Assembly (NCBI GenBank): GCA_021325455.1
Contig: JAJPHD010000014.1
Span: 85,380-149,379, forward strand
Origin: Actinomycetota bacterium
GTDB lineage: Bacteria > Actinomycetota > Acidimicrobiia > Acidimicrobiales > JAJPHD01
Direction of reading: 5' to 3'
Length of the DNA: 64,000 nucleotides
This document shows positions 44,088 through 52,358 of this stretch, one piece after another (position 1 is the stretch's first letter; every line of letters starts with the position of its first letter). Under the pieces are notes generated by a model. The model had not been told where the DNA came from. It made no database searches and saw only the letters and a program-made list of their open reading frames with translations. The translations under genes were made by a program, and so were the position numbers.

Positions 44088-45890
44088 GTGGTCTGGACGT
44101 CCGGATTCGAAGACCAGCGAGGCCCCACCGGAGCCGGGGACAAGAGGACCGGGTCCGGTGAGGGCAGGGCCGACAGCAAGCAGCTGGAGGAGCAGGTGCG
44201 CCTCTTGGAGGACGAGGTGGTGTCCCTCCGGCGGCGCCTGCAGGATGCCCCCCGCCGGGTCCGGGACCTGGAGGAGGCCCTGCTTGAGACCAAGGGCCAG
44301 CTGTCCCAGGCCCTGTCCCGCAACGAGAAGCTGACCTTCACCCTCCAGCAGGCCCGCGAGCACATCGCCACCCTGAGGGAGGAGGTCGAGAAGCTGACCC
44401 AGCCCCCCTCGGCCTACGGCACGTTCCTCGGCACCAACGAGGACGGGACCGTCGACGTCTTCTCGGGGGGCCGCAAGGTGCGGGTGGCCCTCCACCCCGA
44501 GATCGACCCCGATCAGCTGGCCCGGGGCCAGGAGGTCGCCCTCAACGAGTCCCTCAACGTGGTCCTGGCCCGGTCCAGGGAGATGGCCGGTGAGGTGGTG
44601 ACCCTCAAGGAGCTCCTGGACGAGGGGACCCGGGCCATAGTCGTGGGCCGGGCGGACGAGGAGCGGGTCTGCGAGCTGGCCGACTCCCTGGTGGGGGAGC
44701 ACATCAGGCCGGGCGACTCCGTCCTCATGGACTCGAGGACCGGGCTGCTGTTGGAGAAGCTCCCCCGCCCGGAGGTGGAGGAGCTCATCCTGGAGGAGGT
44801 CCCCGACGTCTCCTACGAGGACGTGGGGGGTCTGGATCGCCAGATAGAGGACATCACCGATGCCGTGGAGCTGCCCTTCCTGCACCGGGAGCTCTTCCAC
44901 GAGTACCGCTTGCCGGCGCCCAAGGGGATCCTCCTCTACGGCCCCCCTGGCTGCGGCAAGACCCTCATCGCCAAGGCGGTGGCCAACTCCCTGGCCAAGA
45001 AGGTCTCCGAGGCGTCGGGGGACCGGGCCGCCCGCAGCTACTTCTTGAACATCAAGGGACCGGAGCTGCTCAACAAGTATGTGGGGGAGACCGAGCGCCA
45101 GATAAGGCTGGTCTTCCAGCGGGCCAGGGAGAAGTCGGAGGAGGGGGTGCCGGTCATCGTCTTCTTCGACGAGATGGACTCGCTGTTCCGGACGCGGGGC
45201 ACCGGCATCAGCTCCGACATGGAGTCGACCATCGTCCCCCAGCTGCTGGCCGAGATCGACGGGGTCGAGACCCTGCGCAACGTCATCGTGATCGGGGCCT
45301 CCAACCGGGAGGACCTGATCGACCCTGCCATCCTCCGCCCTGGCCGCCTGGACGTGAAGATCAAGATCGAGCGCCCGGACGAGGTCGCCGCTGCCGCCAT
45401 CTTCTCCCGGTACCTGCGCCCCGACCTGCCCATCGACCCCGGCGACGTGGAGGAGCGCGGCGGGGGCGACCGGGACAAGGCCGTGGCGGCCATGATCGAG
45501 GCCACGGTGCAGGAGATGTACCGGGCCGATGACGCCAACCGCTTCCTCGAGGTCACCTACCAGGGCGGCGACAAGGAGACGCTCTACTTCAAGGACTTCG
45601 CCTCGGGGGCCATGATCGAGAACATCGTGCGCCGGGCCAAGAAGCTGGCCCTCAAGCGCGAGATAAGGGGCGAGGGCAAGGGCATCCGGACCGCCGACCT
45701 CCTGGACTCCATCAAGCAGGAGTACAAGGAGCACGAGGACCTGCCCAACACCACCAACCCCGACGACTGGGCCAAGATCTCGGGCAAGAAGGGTGAGCGG
45801 ATCGTGTACGTGAGGACCCTCCTCGGGGAGGGGACGGAGGCAACAGGTGGTCGCTCCATCGAGCGTGTGGCCACGGGCCAGTACCTCTGA
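44088..45890 (+). CDS. arc: Proteasome-associated AAA ATPase ARC/Mpa
   Basis: About 600-residue hexameric unfoldase that captures pupylated proteins and feeds the 20S core. N-terminal coiled coil (residues ~25-105) that binds Pup, then an OB-fold interdomain ([16 protein letters not shown]), then the AAA domain: Walker A GPPGCGKT near 285, Walker [10 protein letters not shown] near 357, and RPGRLDVKI. It ends in GQYL, the HbYX-like tail that opens the proteasome gate. The start is the least certain part: the GTG at 44088 follows AGGGAGG directly; the GTG at 44064 is possible. dop, pup, prcB and prcA follow. Confidence 0.93.
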   Translation: MVWTSGFEDQRGPTGAGDKRTGSGEGRADSKQLEEQVRLLEDEVVSLRRRLQDAPRRVRDLEEALLETKGQLSQALSRNEKLTFTLQQAREHIATLREEVEKLTQPPSAYGTFLGTNEDGTVDVFSGGRKVRVALHPEIDPDQLARGQEVALNESLNVVLARSREMAGEVVTLKELLDEGTRAIVVGRADEERVCELADSLVGEHIRPGDSVLMDSRTGLLLEKLPRPEVEELILEEVPDVSYEDVGGLDRQIEDITDAVELPFLHRELFHEYRLPAPKGILLYGPPGCGKTLIAKAVANSLAKKVSEASGDRAARSYFLNIKGPELLNKYVGETERQIRLVFQRAREKSEEGVPVIVFFDEMDSLFRTRGTGISSDMESTIVPQLLAEIDGVETLRNVIVIGASNREDLIDPAILRPGRLDVKIKIERPDEVAAAAIFSRYLRPDLPIDPGDVEERGGGDRDKAVAAMIEATVQEMYRADDANRFLEVTYQGGDKETLYFKDFASGAMIENIVRRAKKLALKREIRGEGKGIRTADLLDSIKQEYKEHEDLPNTTNPDDWAKISGKKGERIVYVRTLLGEGTEATGGRSIERVATGQYL

Positions 45891-45972
45891 GCGGACCGCC
45901 GGGCGGGGCAGGGGAGCCCCCCGCCGGATGGGCCGGCCACGGCGAGAACGCACCTTGAGGCCTCCCCCGGGG

Positions 45973-45978
45973 TAGGGT
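45973..45978 (+). promoter_or_regulatory. -10 element (TAGGGT) of dop
   Basis: TAGGGT ends 6 nt before the dop GTG at 45985; no Shine-Dalgarno. Confidence 0.5.
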
Positions 45979-45984
45979 CCGGCC

Positions 45985-47505
45985 GTGGCCATACCGAAGG
46001 TGTGCGGCATAGAGACCGAGTACGGCATCCAGCTGTCCGGCCCGGGCGACGCCAACCCCATCGCGGCCTCCTCCATCCTGATCAACGCCTACGTCTCCCA
46101 CTTGGGCCGCCAGGACCGGCCCCCCGGCCGGGCCAGCCGGGTGGGCTGGGACTTCGAGGACGAGAGCCCGGGCCGGGACGCCCGGGGCTTCGCCCGGGAG
46201 GGCGCCATGCCCCCGGAGGTGGAGACCCATCTCGTGAACGCCGTTCTCACCAACGGGGCCCGCTTCTACGTGGACCACGCCCACCCCGAGTACTCCACCC
46301 CCGAGTGCTCCACCCCCCTCGAGGTGGTTCGCTGGGACAAGGCCGGTGAGCGGACCCTGGCCGCGTCCATGGCGGCGGCGGGCGACATCCTTCCCCCCGG
46401 CCAGCGGATCGTGGTCTACAAGAACAACTCCGACCACAAGGGCAACTCCTACGGATGCCATGAGAACTACCTGATGGACCGGGCCGTGCCCTTCTCGCGC
46501 ATCTCCCAGCACGTCATGGCCCATTTCGTCACCAGGCAGATCTATGCCGGGGCGGGGAAGGTGGGGTGCGAGGCCCCCTCCACCGGGGGGGTGGCGGTCC
46601 CCTATCAGCTGTCCCAGAGGGCCGACTTCTTCGAGGAGGAAGTCGGCCTGGAGACGACCCTCAAGCGCCCCATCGTCAACACCAGGGACGAGCCCCACGC
46701 CGATCCGCAGCGCTACCGGCGCCTGCACGTGATCGTGGGCGACGCCAACCTGGCCGAGGTGGCCACCTTCGTCAAGGTCGGGGCCACCGCCCTGGTGCTG
46801 GCCATGATCGAGGACGACTGGTTCGGGGAGCGGGACCTCTCCCTGGCCACCCCGGTGAGGGCCATACGCCAGGTGTCCTGGGACCTCTCGCTGGCCCAGC
46901 CCCTCGAGCTGGCGGCGGGAGGCACCATCACCGCCCTCGGGTTGCAATGGGAGCTGTTCGGCCTGGCCCGCAAGTACGCCGAGGACCGGGGCCTTTCCTG
47001 CCTGGGCAGCGAGGAGGTGGGCAGGGAGGTGCTGCGACGGTGGGAGGCCGTGCTGGCGGGGCTGGAGTCGGATCCTTCGTCCCTGGCCGGCCAGCTGGAC
47101 TGGGTGGCCAAGTACCAGCTCCTTTCCGCCTATCGCGAGCGCCACGGCCTGAACTGGAGCGACCACCGGCTGGCTGCCATGGACCTGCAGTACCACGACG
47201 TCAGACCGGAGCGGTCCTTGTTCGCCCGCCTCTCCACCGAGAGGCTGGTCTCCGAGGACGAGGTGCTGGAAGCCATGACCGAGCCTCCCCGCAGCACCAG
47301 GGCCTACTTCCGGGGCCGGTGCCTGCAGCGGTGGGCGGCCTCGGTGGCGGCCGCCAACTGGGACTCCATCGTCTTCGACCTGGGTGGGGACCCCCTCCGG
47401 CGGGTACCCATGATGGAGCCCCTGCGGGGAACGGCCAGCCACGTCGATACGTTGTTGAACAGGTGCGAGAGCCCAGCCGAGTTGCTGGAGCAGCTGGGTT
47501 CCTAG
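45985..47505 (+). CDS. dop: Pup deamidase/depupylase Dop
   Basis: 506 residues. Converts the C-terminal Gln of Pup to Glu and removes Pup from conjugates. Carboxylate-amine/glutamine-synthetase-like fold: CGIETEYGIQLSG at the start (the Glu is part of the nucleotide/metal site), [42 protein letters not shown]. The longer loop ahead of HPEYSTPECS separates it from the PafA ligase. GTG start with TAGGGT 6 nt upstream. The pup gene begins 10 nt after its stop. Confidence 0.95.
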   Translation: MAIPKVCGIETEYGIQLSGPGDANPIAASSILINAYVSHLGRQDRPPGRASRVGWDFEDESPGRDARGFAREGAMPPEVETHLVNAVLTNGARFYVDHAHPEYSTPECSTPLEVVRWDKAGERTLAASMAAAGDILPPGQRIVVYKNNSDHKGNSYGCHENYLMDRAVPFSRISQHVMAHFVTRQIYAGAGKVGCEAPSTGGVAVPYQLSQRADFFEEEVGLETTLKRPIVNTRDEPHADPQRYRRLHVIVGDANLAEVATFVKVGATALVLAMIEDDWFGERDLSLATPVRAIRQVSWDLSLAQPLELAAGGTITALGLQWELFGLARKYAEDRGLSCLGSEEVGREVLRRWEAVLAGLESDPSSLAGQLDWVAKYQLLSAYRERHGLNWSDHRLAAMDLQYHDVRPERSLFARLSTERLVSEDEVLEAMTEPPRSTRAYFRGRCLQRWAASVAAANWDSIVFDLGGDPLRRVPMMEPLRGTASHVDTLLNRCESPAELLEQLGS

Positions 47506-47515
47506 GAGGGATGCT

Positions 47516-47710
47516 TTGGCAGAGCGAGAGCTGAAGAAGAAGTCGGCCCCAGCCAGGGACACCGAGGTCGTCGAGGAGACCCCCCAGGCATCGGAGAAGG
47601 GGGAGAAGCTCAAGGCCGAGCTGGACGACCTGCTGGACGAGATCGACGAGGTCCTAGAGGACAACGCCGAGGAGTTCGTCCGGAACTACGTGCAGAAGGG
47701 GGGCCAGTAG
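47516..47710 (+). CDS. pup: Prokaryotic ubiquitin-like protein Pup
   Basis: 64-residue disordered, acidic protein ending in GGQ. The terminal Gln means it needs Dop deamidation before PafA attaches it to lysines. The helix-forming segment (LKAELDDLLDEIDEVLEDNA) binds the ARC coiled coil. The start is a TTG: AGGAGGG stands 5 nt before it, whereas the ATG at 47511 is out of frame and runs to a stop after seven codons. Between dop and prcB. Confidence 0.95.
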   Translation: MAERELKKKSAPARDTEVVEETPQASEKGEKLKAELDDLLDEIDEVLEDNAEEFVRNYVQKGGQ

Positions 47711-47823
47711 CCCCCGCCCGATGGCGGGGCAGGCGGGGCTGGCCCCCGCTTGCCAGCCGGGGCGGCTGCCCGGGTCCGGGTGGGTGGCTCGGCCGGGGCA
47801 GCCGGGGGGCCGGTGCCGGCCGG

Positions 47824-47829
47824 TAGGGT
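47824..47829 (+). promoter_or_regulatory. -10 element (TAGGGT) of prcB
   Basis: TAGGGT ends 9 nt before the prcB ATG at 47839; no Shine-Dalgarno. prcBA may have its own leaderless mRNA in addition to read-through. Confidence 0.5.
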
Positions 47830-47838
47830 CGCCTCACG

Positions 47839-48729
47839 ATGACTTTGCCGCTGTTCTCCCCCGCCGAGGACCCAGGGCCCAGCTTCCCGGAGCTCCTCCG
47901 CCGGCAGCCTCTGCCCGGGCTACCCAGGTGGGAAGCTGCGGACGTCCCCGCCGGCAAGTGGGCCCTGCCAGGGGCCCCCGGCCTTCCGGGCGCCGCCTGG
48001 GTCCCGGCGGGCCAGGTCCGGCCTTCCGGGCCGGACCTGGACCTTCCCCACGGCACGACCGTGGTGGCCCTGCGGTATGCCGAGGGCGTGGTGATGGCTG
48101 GTGACCGCCGGGCCACGGAGGGGCACACCATCGCCCACCGCTCCATCGAGAAGGTCTTCCCCGCCGATCACTGGTCGGGGGTCTGCATCGCCGGTGTGGC
48201 CGGCTTTGCCATAGAGATGGTCCGCCTGTTCCAGACCCAGCTGGAGCACTACGAGAAGCTGGAGGGAATGCCGCTCTCGCTGGAGGGCAAGGCCAACCAG
48301 CTCTCCCAGATGGTCCGGGGGAACCTGCCCATGGCCATGCAGGGCCTGGCCGTGATCCCCTTGTTCGCAGGGTGGGACACCCGACGCAAGGTGGGGCGGA
48401 TCTTCACCTTCGACGTCACCGGTGGCCGCTACGAGGAGACCGACCACCATGCCACCGGCTCGGGGGGCAGGGATGCCCGCACGACCATCAAGCTGGGCTG
48501 GCGGGAGGGGCTGGGGCGCGACGAGGCCATCGAGCTGGCCATCCAGGGCCTCTACGAGGCCGCCGACGAGGACTCCGCCACCGGGGGCCCCGATGTCGTG
48601 CGGGGCATCTACCCCACGGTGGCCACCATCGGCCCCCGGGGGTTCGCCTATGTGGAGGAGTCCGAGGTGGCAGAGCGGTTCCGGGCCCTGATCGCCCGGA
48701 AGTCAGGGGAGGGGGGTGGGCCCCGATGA
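47839..48729 (+). CDS. prcB: 20S proteasome beta subunit
   Basis: 296-residue precursor. A 72-residue propeptide ends in HG and is removed autocatalytically to expose Thr73 (T1 of the mature chain) in HGTTVVALRY. Counting from T1, Asp17 (AGDRR) and Lys33 (SIEKVF) are in their catalytic places. The long Pro/Gly-rich propeptide is similar in size to other actinomycete PrcB propeptides. Overlaps prcA by ATGA. Confidence 0.95.
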   Translation: MTLPLFSPAEDPGPSFPELLRRQPLPGLPRWEAADVPAGKWALPGAPGLPGAAWVPAGQVRPSGPDLDLPHGTTVVALRYAEGVVMAGDRRATEGHTIAHRSIEKVFPADHWSGVCIAGVAGFAIEMVRLFQTQLEHYEKLEGMPLSLEGKANQLSQMVRGNLPMAMQGLAVIPLFAGWDTRRKVGRIFTFDVTGGRYEETDHHATGSGGRDARTTIKLGWREGLGRDEAIELAIQGLYEAADEDSATGGPDVVRGIYPTVATIGPRGFAYVEESEVAERFRALIARKSGEGGGPR

Positions 48730-49424
48730 CCATGCCCTTCTACGTCCCTCCCGAGCAGGCCATGAAGGACAAGGCCGACTATGCCCGCAAGGGGATCGCC
48801 CGGGGCCGGTCCCTCGTGGCCACGGTCTATGCCGATGGCATCTTGTTGGCCGCCGAGAACTCCTCCAAGGCGCTGCACAAGATCAGCGAGATCTACGACC
48901 GGATCGCCTTCGCCGGGGTGGGGCGGTTCAACGAGTTCGACCAGCTGAGGATGGCAGGCGTGCGCCATGCCGACACCAAGGGGTACGCCTACAGCCGCGA
49001 GGACGTGGACGCCCGGTCCCTCGCCAACCTCTACGCCCAGTTCCTGGGCCAGGTCTTCACCCACGAGCTCAAGCCGTTCGAGGTGGAGATCCTGGTGGCC
49101 GAGCTGGGGGTGGCGGGCTTTCCGGACCAGCTCTACCACATCCTCTACGACGGGAGCGTGGCCGACGAGAGCCGCTTCACGGTCCTCGGCGGTGATGCTG
49201 ACACCATCGCCGAGCGCCTGGAGTCCGGCTGGCGGGCGGACTGGCCCCTGCCCGAGGCGCTCACCTCGGCGGTACGGGCGCTGGCCGGCCCGGAGCGCAC
49301 CCTGTCGCCCTCTGACCTGGAGGTGGCGGTGCTCTCCCGGGCTAACGGCCGGCGGGCCTTCCGGCGGCTGGTGGACGGGGAGCTGGAAGAGGCCCTGAGC
49401 GCCGGCTCGGGGCAGCCGGCCTAA
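48726..49424 (+). CDS. prcA: 20S proteasome alpha subunit
   Basis: 232 residues. Begins TMPFYVPPEQAMKDKADYAR, the alpha-type N-terminal gate and H0 helix, then IARGRSLVATVYADGILLAA and NEFDQLRMAGVRHADTKGYAY. Lacks the catalytic Thr, as alpha subunits do. The ATG overlaps the prcB stop (ATGA), so the two chains are made in step. C-terminus is Ala/Gly-rich. Confidence 0.95.
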   Translation: MTMPFYVPPEQAMKDKADYARKGIARGRSLVATVYADGILLAAENSSKALHKISEIYDRIAFAGVGRFNEFDQLRMAGVRHADTKGYAYSREDVDARSLANLYAQFLGQVFTHELKPFEVEILVAELGVAGFPDQLYHILYDGSVADESRFTVLGGDADTIAERLESGWRADWPLPEALTSAVRALAGPERTLSPSDLEVAVLSRANGRRAFRRLVDGELEEALSAGSGQPA

Positions 49425-49509
49425 GCCTGCCCCGGCGGGCCAGCCAGGGGAGAGCCCGAGCTGGCGGTCGGGCTGGGCACGAGCCCGGAGGCCATGGCCG
49501 GAGCGGTCA

Positions 49510-50133
49510 TCAGGAGGCCGACTTGGTGCCGGTCATCTTGAAGCTGTGGACGATCCTGTGCCTGAGAGACGGGCTCGTCCCGGAAAGGTCCAGGTTGTAG
49601 ACGGTCCCGTCGGCCAGGAAGTAGTACTGGACCTGCTTGGGGAAGTGCCTGCCCTGCACCGTCCCGGTGTAGTCCACCTGCACGCTGAAGTATGGGTGAC
49701 CGTCTAGGGTCCCTACCGGGCTCGGGGAAACCTGGGCAAAGCTCTGGGTGGCGGAGACGACGCCTTGGCGCAACTGTCCGAGCTCTGCCTTGGTGACCCC
49801 CCCGGGCGGGCGGACCACGGCCACGGTGGCGTCCTGGTGGCCGGCCGAGTTGACCACCAGCAGCTTGAAGTAGCGCCCGGTGGGCCCCTCCAGGGTCTTG
49901 ACGATGTCGGCCAGCCGGGGGTTGCTCTTGAGCTTGGCCGCAATGGCGTTGATGGTGCGCTTGTTCACCGGGTAGCGCTGCCAGGCGCTGGGGACCGTGA
50001 TGGTGAACCCGCTACCGGGGTTGCGGATGGTCTGGGTCTGGCTGGCAGAGCTGGAACCACCCCCGCAGGCGGCCAGCCCCAGAGCGGCCGCCGCCCCCGC
50101 CATCGCTGCCGCAGCCCTGGCCGTTGTTCTCAA
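49510..50133 (-). CDS. Hypothetical lipoprotein
   Basis: 207 residues from a TTG at 50133. Signal segment RTTARAAAAMAGAAAALG ends in the lipobox LAAC, so it should be a lipid-anchored extracellular protein. The mature part starts SGFTITVPSAWQRYPV and contains beta-strand patterns (VAVVRPPGG, HPYFSVQVDYTGTVQG, QYYFLADGTVYNLDLSG) that resemble PsbP/DUF1795-like or LpqN-like actinomycete lipoproteins, but I cannot assign a family. TTG is chosen because GAGGAG lies 5 nt upstream and longer starts put Arg/Gly sequence before the signal. Lies convergently after prcA. Confidence 0.7.
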   Translation of the reverse strand: MRTTARAAAAMAGAAAALGLAACGGGSSSASQTQTIRNPGSGFTITVPSAWQRYPVNKRTINAIAAKLKSNPRLADIVKTLEGPTGRYFKLLVVNSAGHQDATVAVVRPPGGVTKAELGQLRQGVVSATQSFAQVSPSPVGTLDGHPYFSVQVDYTGTVQGRHFPKQVQYYFLADGTVYNLDLSGTSPSLRHRIVHSFKMTGTKSAS

Positions 50134-50490
50134 TGACTCTCCTCTCGATGTGCGCCCTCCCGGCACGCGAGCCGCTGCCCGAGCAGGCAAGGAGCCGAAC
50201 CCCCCCAGCCGTCACCGCCCGTAGCGCTTCTGGCACTTGACACTACCACGACCGGTCCTCACGGCGGTCAGGGACCCGAGGCTCCTCACGGTCCAGTCGC
50301 CTGTCCCCCTGCCAGGGAGGTGGCCCGCCAGCCGGGTCCTGCCCTTGGCCTGGATGCAGGCCCTGTCCCCCGGAGCGGGCGGGAACCCCGAGCCGGCGGG
50401 AGCCCCGAGACCGCGCCCCCCCCGGGGAGCGGGCTCGGTACCCTCGCAAGGATCGAGCCAGGATCGGGAGGAGGCGACCGGGGGGACCAG
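50134..50490. other. Divergent intergenic region, lipoprotein / ECF sigma factor
   Basis: About 360 bp. An open frame from 50320 joins the sigma-factor frame but is Pro/Gly-rich and lacks sigma-like sequence until ~50475. A TACCCT -10 lies at 50439-50444. I see no other gene or RNA. Confidence 0.5.
50439..50444 (+). promoter_or_regulatory. Possible -10 element (TACCCT) of the sigma/anti-sigma operon
   Basis: TACCCT would start transcription near 50451, leaving a ~40-nt leader with GGGAGGAGG and GGGGGG ahead of the GTG at 50491. Confidence 0.35.
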
Positions 50491-51234
50491 GTGCTGGTCG
50501 CCGCGGCCTGCTCCGGCGATCGAGCGGCACTGGAAGAGCTCCTCCTCCGCCACTACGACCTGATCCATGCCGTCTGCCGGCGGCTCACCGGAAATGCCGC
50601 CGATGCCGAGGACGCCGCCCAGGAAGCCCTCATCGCCATCGTGAGGGGGCTGCCTCGCTTCAGGGGAACGTCGTCGTTCCGGACCTGGGCCTACCGCATA
50701 GCCACGAACACCTCCCTGGACGAGCTCAGGCGGCGACGAAGGCGGCCGGTGCCGGGCCCTCTCGGCCACGCGGGGGAGGAAGGGCCCGGAGCAGCCTCCA
50801 GCCCCCAGCCCGCCCCAGATGCCTTCTCTGGCTCAGGTGCGTTCTCCCCGGCTGCTCCGGACACCGCCCACCTGGTAGCCGAGCGGGTGGACGTCGAGGC
50901 AGCCCTGGCCCGGGTGGCCCCCCTCTTCCGGGCGGCCGTGGTGCTGAGGGACATGTGTGGGCTGTCGTACGAGGAGATCTCCGAGACCCTGGGGGTCCCC
51001 ATCGGGACGGTCCGCTCCCGGATTGCCCGAGGGCGGGCCGCCCTGGCCGACGAGCTGGGCGGGAGCCCCCCGTCCTGGGCCCGGTCGAAGGCGCTGGGTA
51101 AGGGGTCGGAGGGCAGTGCTCTCGCCGGAACGGCGGCCCTCGGCCTGGCGGCCCCCCCTGCTGCTGAGGGTCTGAGCACGCCGGGAGAGGGAACGCCGGC
51201 TCCCGTTCCATCCGTCCAAGAGCCCGAGCCATGA
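50491..51234 (+). CDS. ECF-type RNA polymerase sigma factor
   Basis: About 247 residues. Region 2: LVAAACSGDRAALEELLLRH, DAEDAAQEALIAI, and FRTWAYRIATNTSLDELRRR. Region 4: ALARVAPLFRAAVVLRDMCG, LSYEEISETLGVPIGTVRSR (helix-turn-helix) and IARGRAALADEL. Between the two is a ~55-residue Pro/Ala/Ser-rich linker and after region 4 a ~55-residue low-complexity tail. The start is uncertain; the GTG at 50491 fits the family N-terminus and has GGGGGG upstream. The next gene, overlapping by ATGA, is its probable anti-sigma factor. Confidence 0.85.
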   Translation: MLVAAACSGDRAALEELLLRHYDLIHAVCRRLTGNAADAEDAAQEALIAIVRGLPRFRGTSSFRTWAYRIATNTSLDELRRRRRRPVPGPLGHAGEEGPGAASSPQPAPDAFSGSGAFSPAAPDTAHLVAERVDVEAALARVAPLFRAAVVLRDMCGLSYEEISETLGVPIGTVRSRIARGRAALADELGGSPPSWARSKALGKGSEGSALAGTAALGLAAPPAAEGLSTPGEGTPAPVPSVQEPEP

Positions 51235-52211
51235 GCACCCCGCACCTGAGCGACGAGGCCATCTGCGCCCACCTGGACCATGAATCGGGAGACAGCACCG
51301 CCTGGGCCGGGATGGGGGCCGGCATGGCCCGGCTGGCCACCGCTCACCTGGCCACCTGTGCCCGGTGCCGGGCCCGGCTGAGCGCCCTGCAGGAGGCGGC
51401 GGAGTGGGTGGGCAGGGCTCCCGCGCCGCCGGCCCCATCTGCCCGGGCCCGGGCTGTCAGCCGGGCGCTGGCCGCCCTCGACACCCCCGGGCCCGCCGGG
51501 GGAAGGGCCCCCGGGCCCGCCGGGGGAAGGGAGGGAGCTCTGGCACCTCTTTTGCCGGGCCGCAAGCCCCCGAGGCGGCAACGGGCATCATGGCTGGCGG
51601 GAGCAGCCGCCCTTCTGGCCGCTGGAGGCCTGGCCGCCGGGGTGACCCTGGGTGTGGCACCGGGCGGCCGCACCGTGCCGGCCGCTCCCACTGCCGCGGC
51701 GAAGGCGTCGTCAGGGCCGCCGGTCGAGGCCCGCAGGGTGGTGCCGGCCCGACACCGCGGCCGGGCCCGGTCGGCCCCGGCGGCCAAGGGGGCAGCTGCC
51801 ACCTCTCGGTCAGGTCCCTCCCGCCACCACGTCCCGGTCGCCGCCAGGACCGCCGGCGCCCGGGACCTCGGCGACCTGGGCGCCGTGAGCGGGGGCGGCG
51901 CCCTCACTGCCCGCCTGACGGCGGTCCTGGGCCACCGGACCCTGGCCCCGGGGGCAAAGGCTGCCCCGTCGGGCCTGGAGCCGGCTTCCCCGCCTCCCCC
52001 CTCGGCCGTCCCGGCGTGCTCGCCGACGGTCCTCCCCGGCCACCCCCGGGGCTGGTCGCTCGCCTACTGGGCGCGTGCGACCTACGCCCGTGCGCCTGCT
52101 GAGGTCCTCGTGTACTCGCCGGCGGAGGGGAGAGTGGGGCGGCTCCTGCGGGTGGAAGTGGTGTCGTCCCGGCACTGCCGCCTGCTCCTGGCCACGGACC
52201 TGCACCGTTAG
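51231..52211 (+). CDS. Membrane-anchored anti-sigma factor with zinc-finger (ZAS) motif
   Basis: 326 residues. The N-terminal cytoplasmic domain has HLATCARCRARL (Hx3CxxC), the zinc-binding anti-sigma motif. A linker with two 8-residue repeats (PGPAGGRx) precedes one transmembrane helix (WLAGAAALLAAGGLAAGVTL, near 123-142). The ~180-residue extracytoplasmic part is Ala/Pro/Arg-rich and ends in a small folded-looking domain (VLVYSPAEGRVGRLLRVEVV). ATGA overlap with the sigma gene implies matched production. Signal sensed is unknown. Confidence 0.82.
   Translation: MSTPHLSDEAICAHLDHESGDSTAWAGMGAGMARLATAHLATCARCRARLSALQEAAEWVGRAPAPPAPSARARAVSRALAALDTPGPAGGRAPGPAGGREGALAPLLPGRKPPRRQRASWLAGAAALLAAGGLAAGVTLGVAPGGRTVPAAPTAAAKASSGPPVEARRVVPARHRGRARSAPAAKGAAATSRSGPSRHHVPVAARTAGARDLGDLGAVSGGGALTARLTAVLGHRTLAPGAKAAPSGLEPASPPPPSAVPACSPTVLPGHPRGWSLAYWARATYARAPAEVLVYSPAEGRVGRLLRVEVVSSRHCRLLLATDLHR
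51484..51531 (+). repeat. In-frame 24-bp tandem duplication
   Basis: Two 24-bp units (51484-51507, 51508-51531) encode PGPAGGRA/PGPAGGRE-type repeats in the anti-sigma linker. Confidence 0.8.
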
Positions 52212-52259
52212 CCGCGGTAGCCGCTCGCTCCGGAGAGGGCTGCAGGGACGCCTGCCCCC

Positions 52260-52301
52260 GCCACTTGATCAGCATCCGCCGCCACTTGATCAGTGTCCGC
52301 C
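52260..52301 (+). repeat. Two tandem 21-bp direct repeats upstream of secreted protein gene
   Basis: GCCACTTGATCAGCATCCGC plus one base, then the same with two substitutions (52260-52280, 52281-52301). Each contains the palindrome TGATCA, and the pair is spaced by two helical turns. The second TTGATC is placed as a -35 box. Confidence 0.75.
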
Positions 52302-52315
52302 TACAGCGTTAGGCT
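52286..52315 (+). promoter_or_regulatory. Promoter of the secreted HExxE protein gene
   Basis: -35 TTGATC (52286-52291), 18-nt spacer, -10 TAGGCT (52310-52315). Predicted leader ~36 nt with an AAGGGGGGG ribosome site. Confidence 0.5.
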
Positions 52316-52358
52316 AGCGAGGACCCGCGCCGGCGGGACCCGGAAGGGGGGGTTCTCC

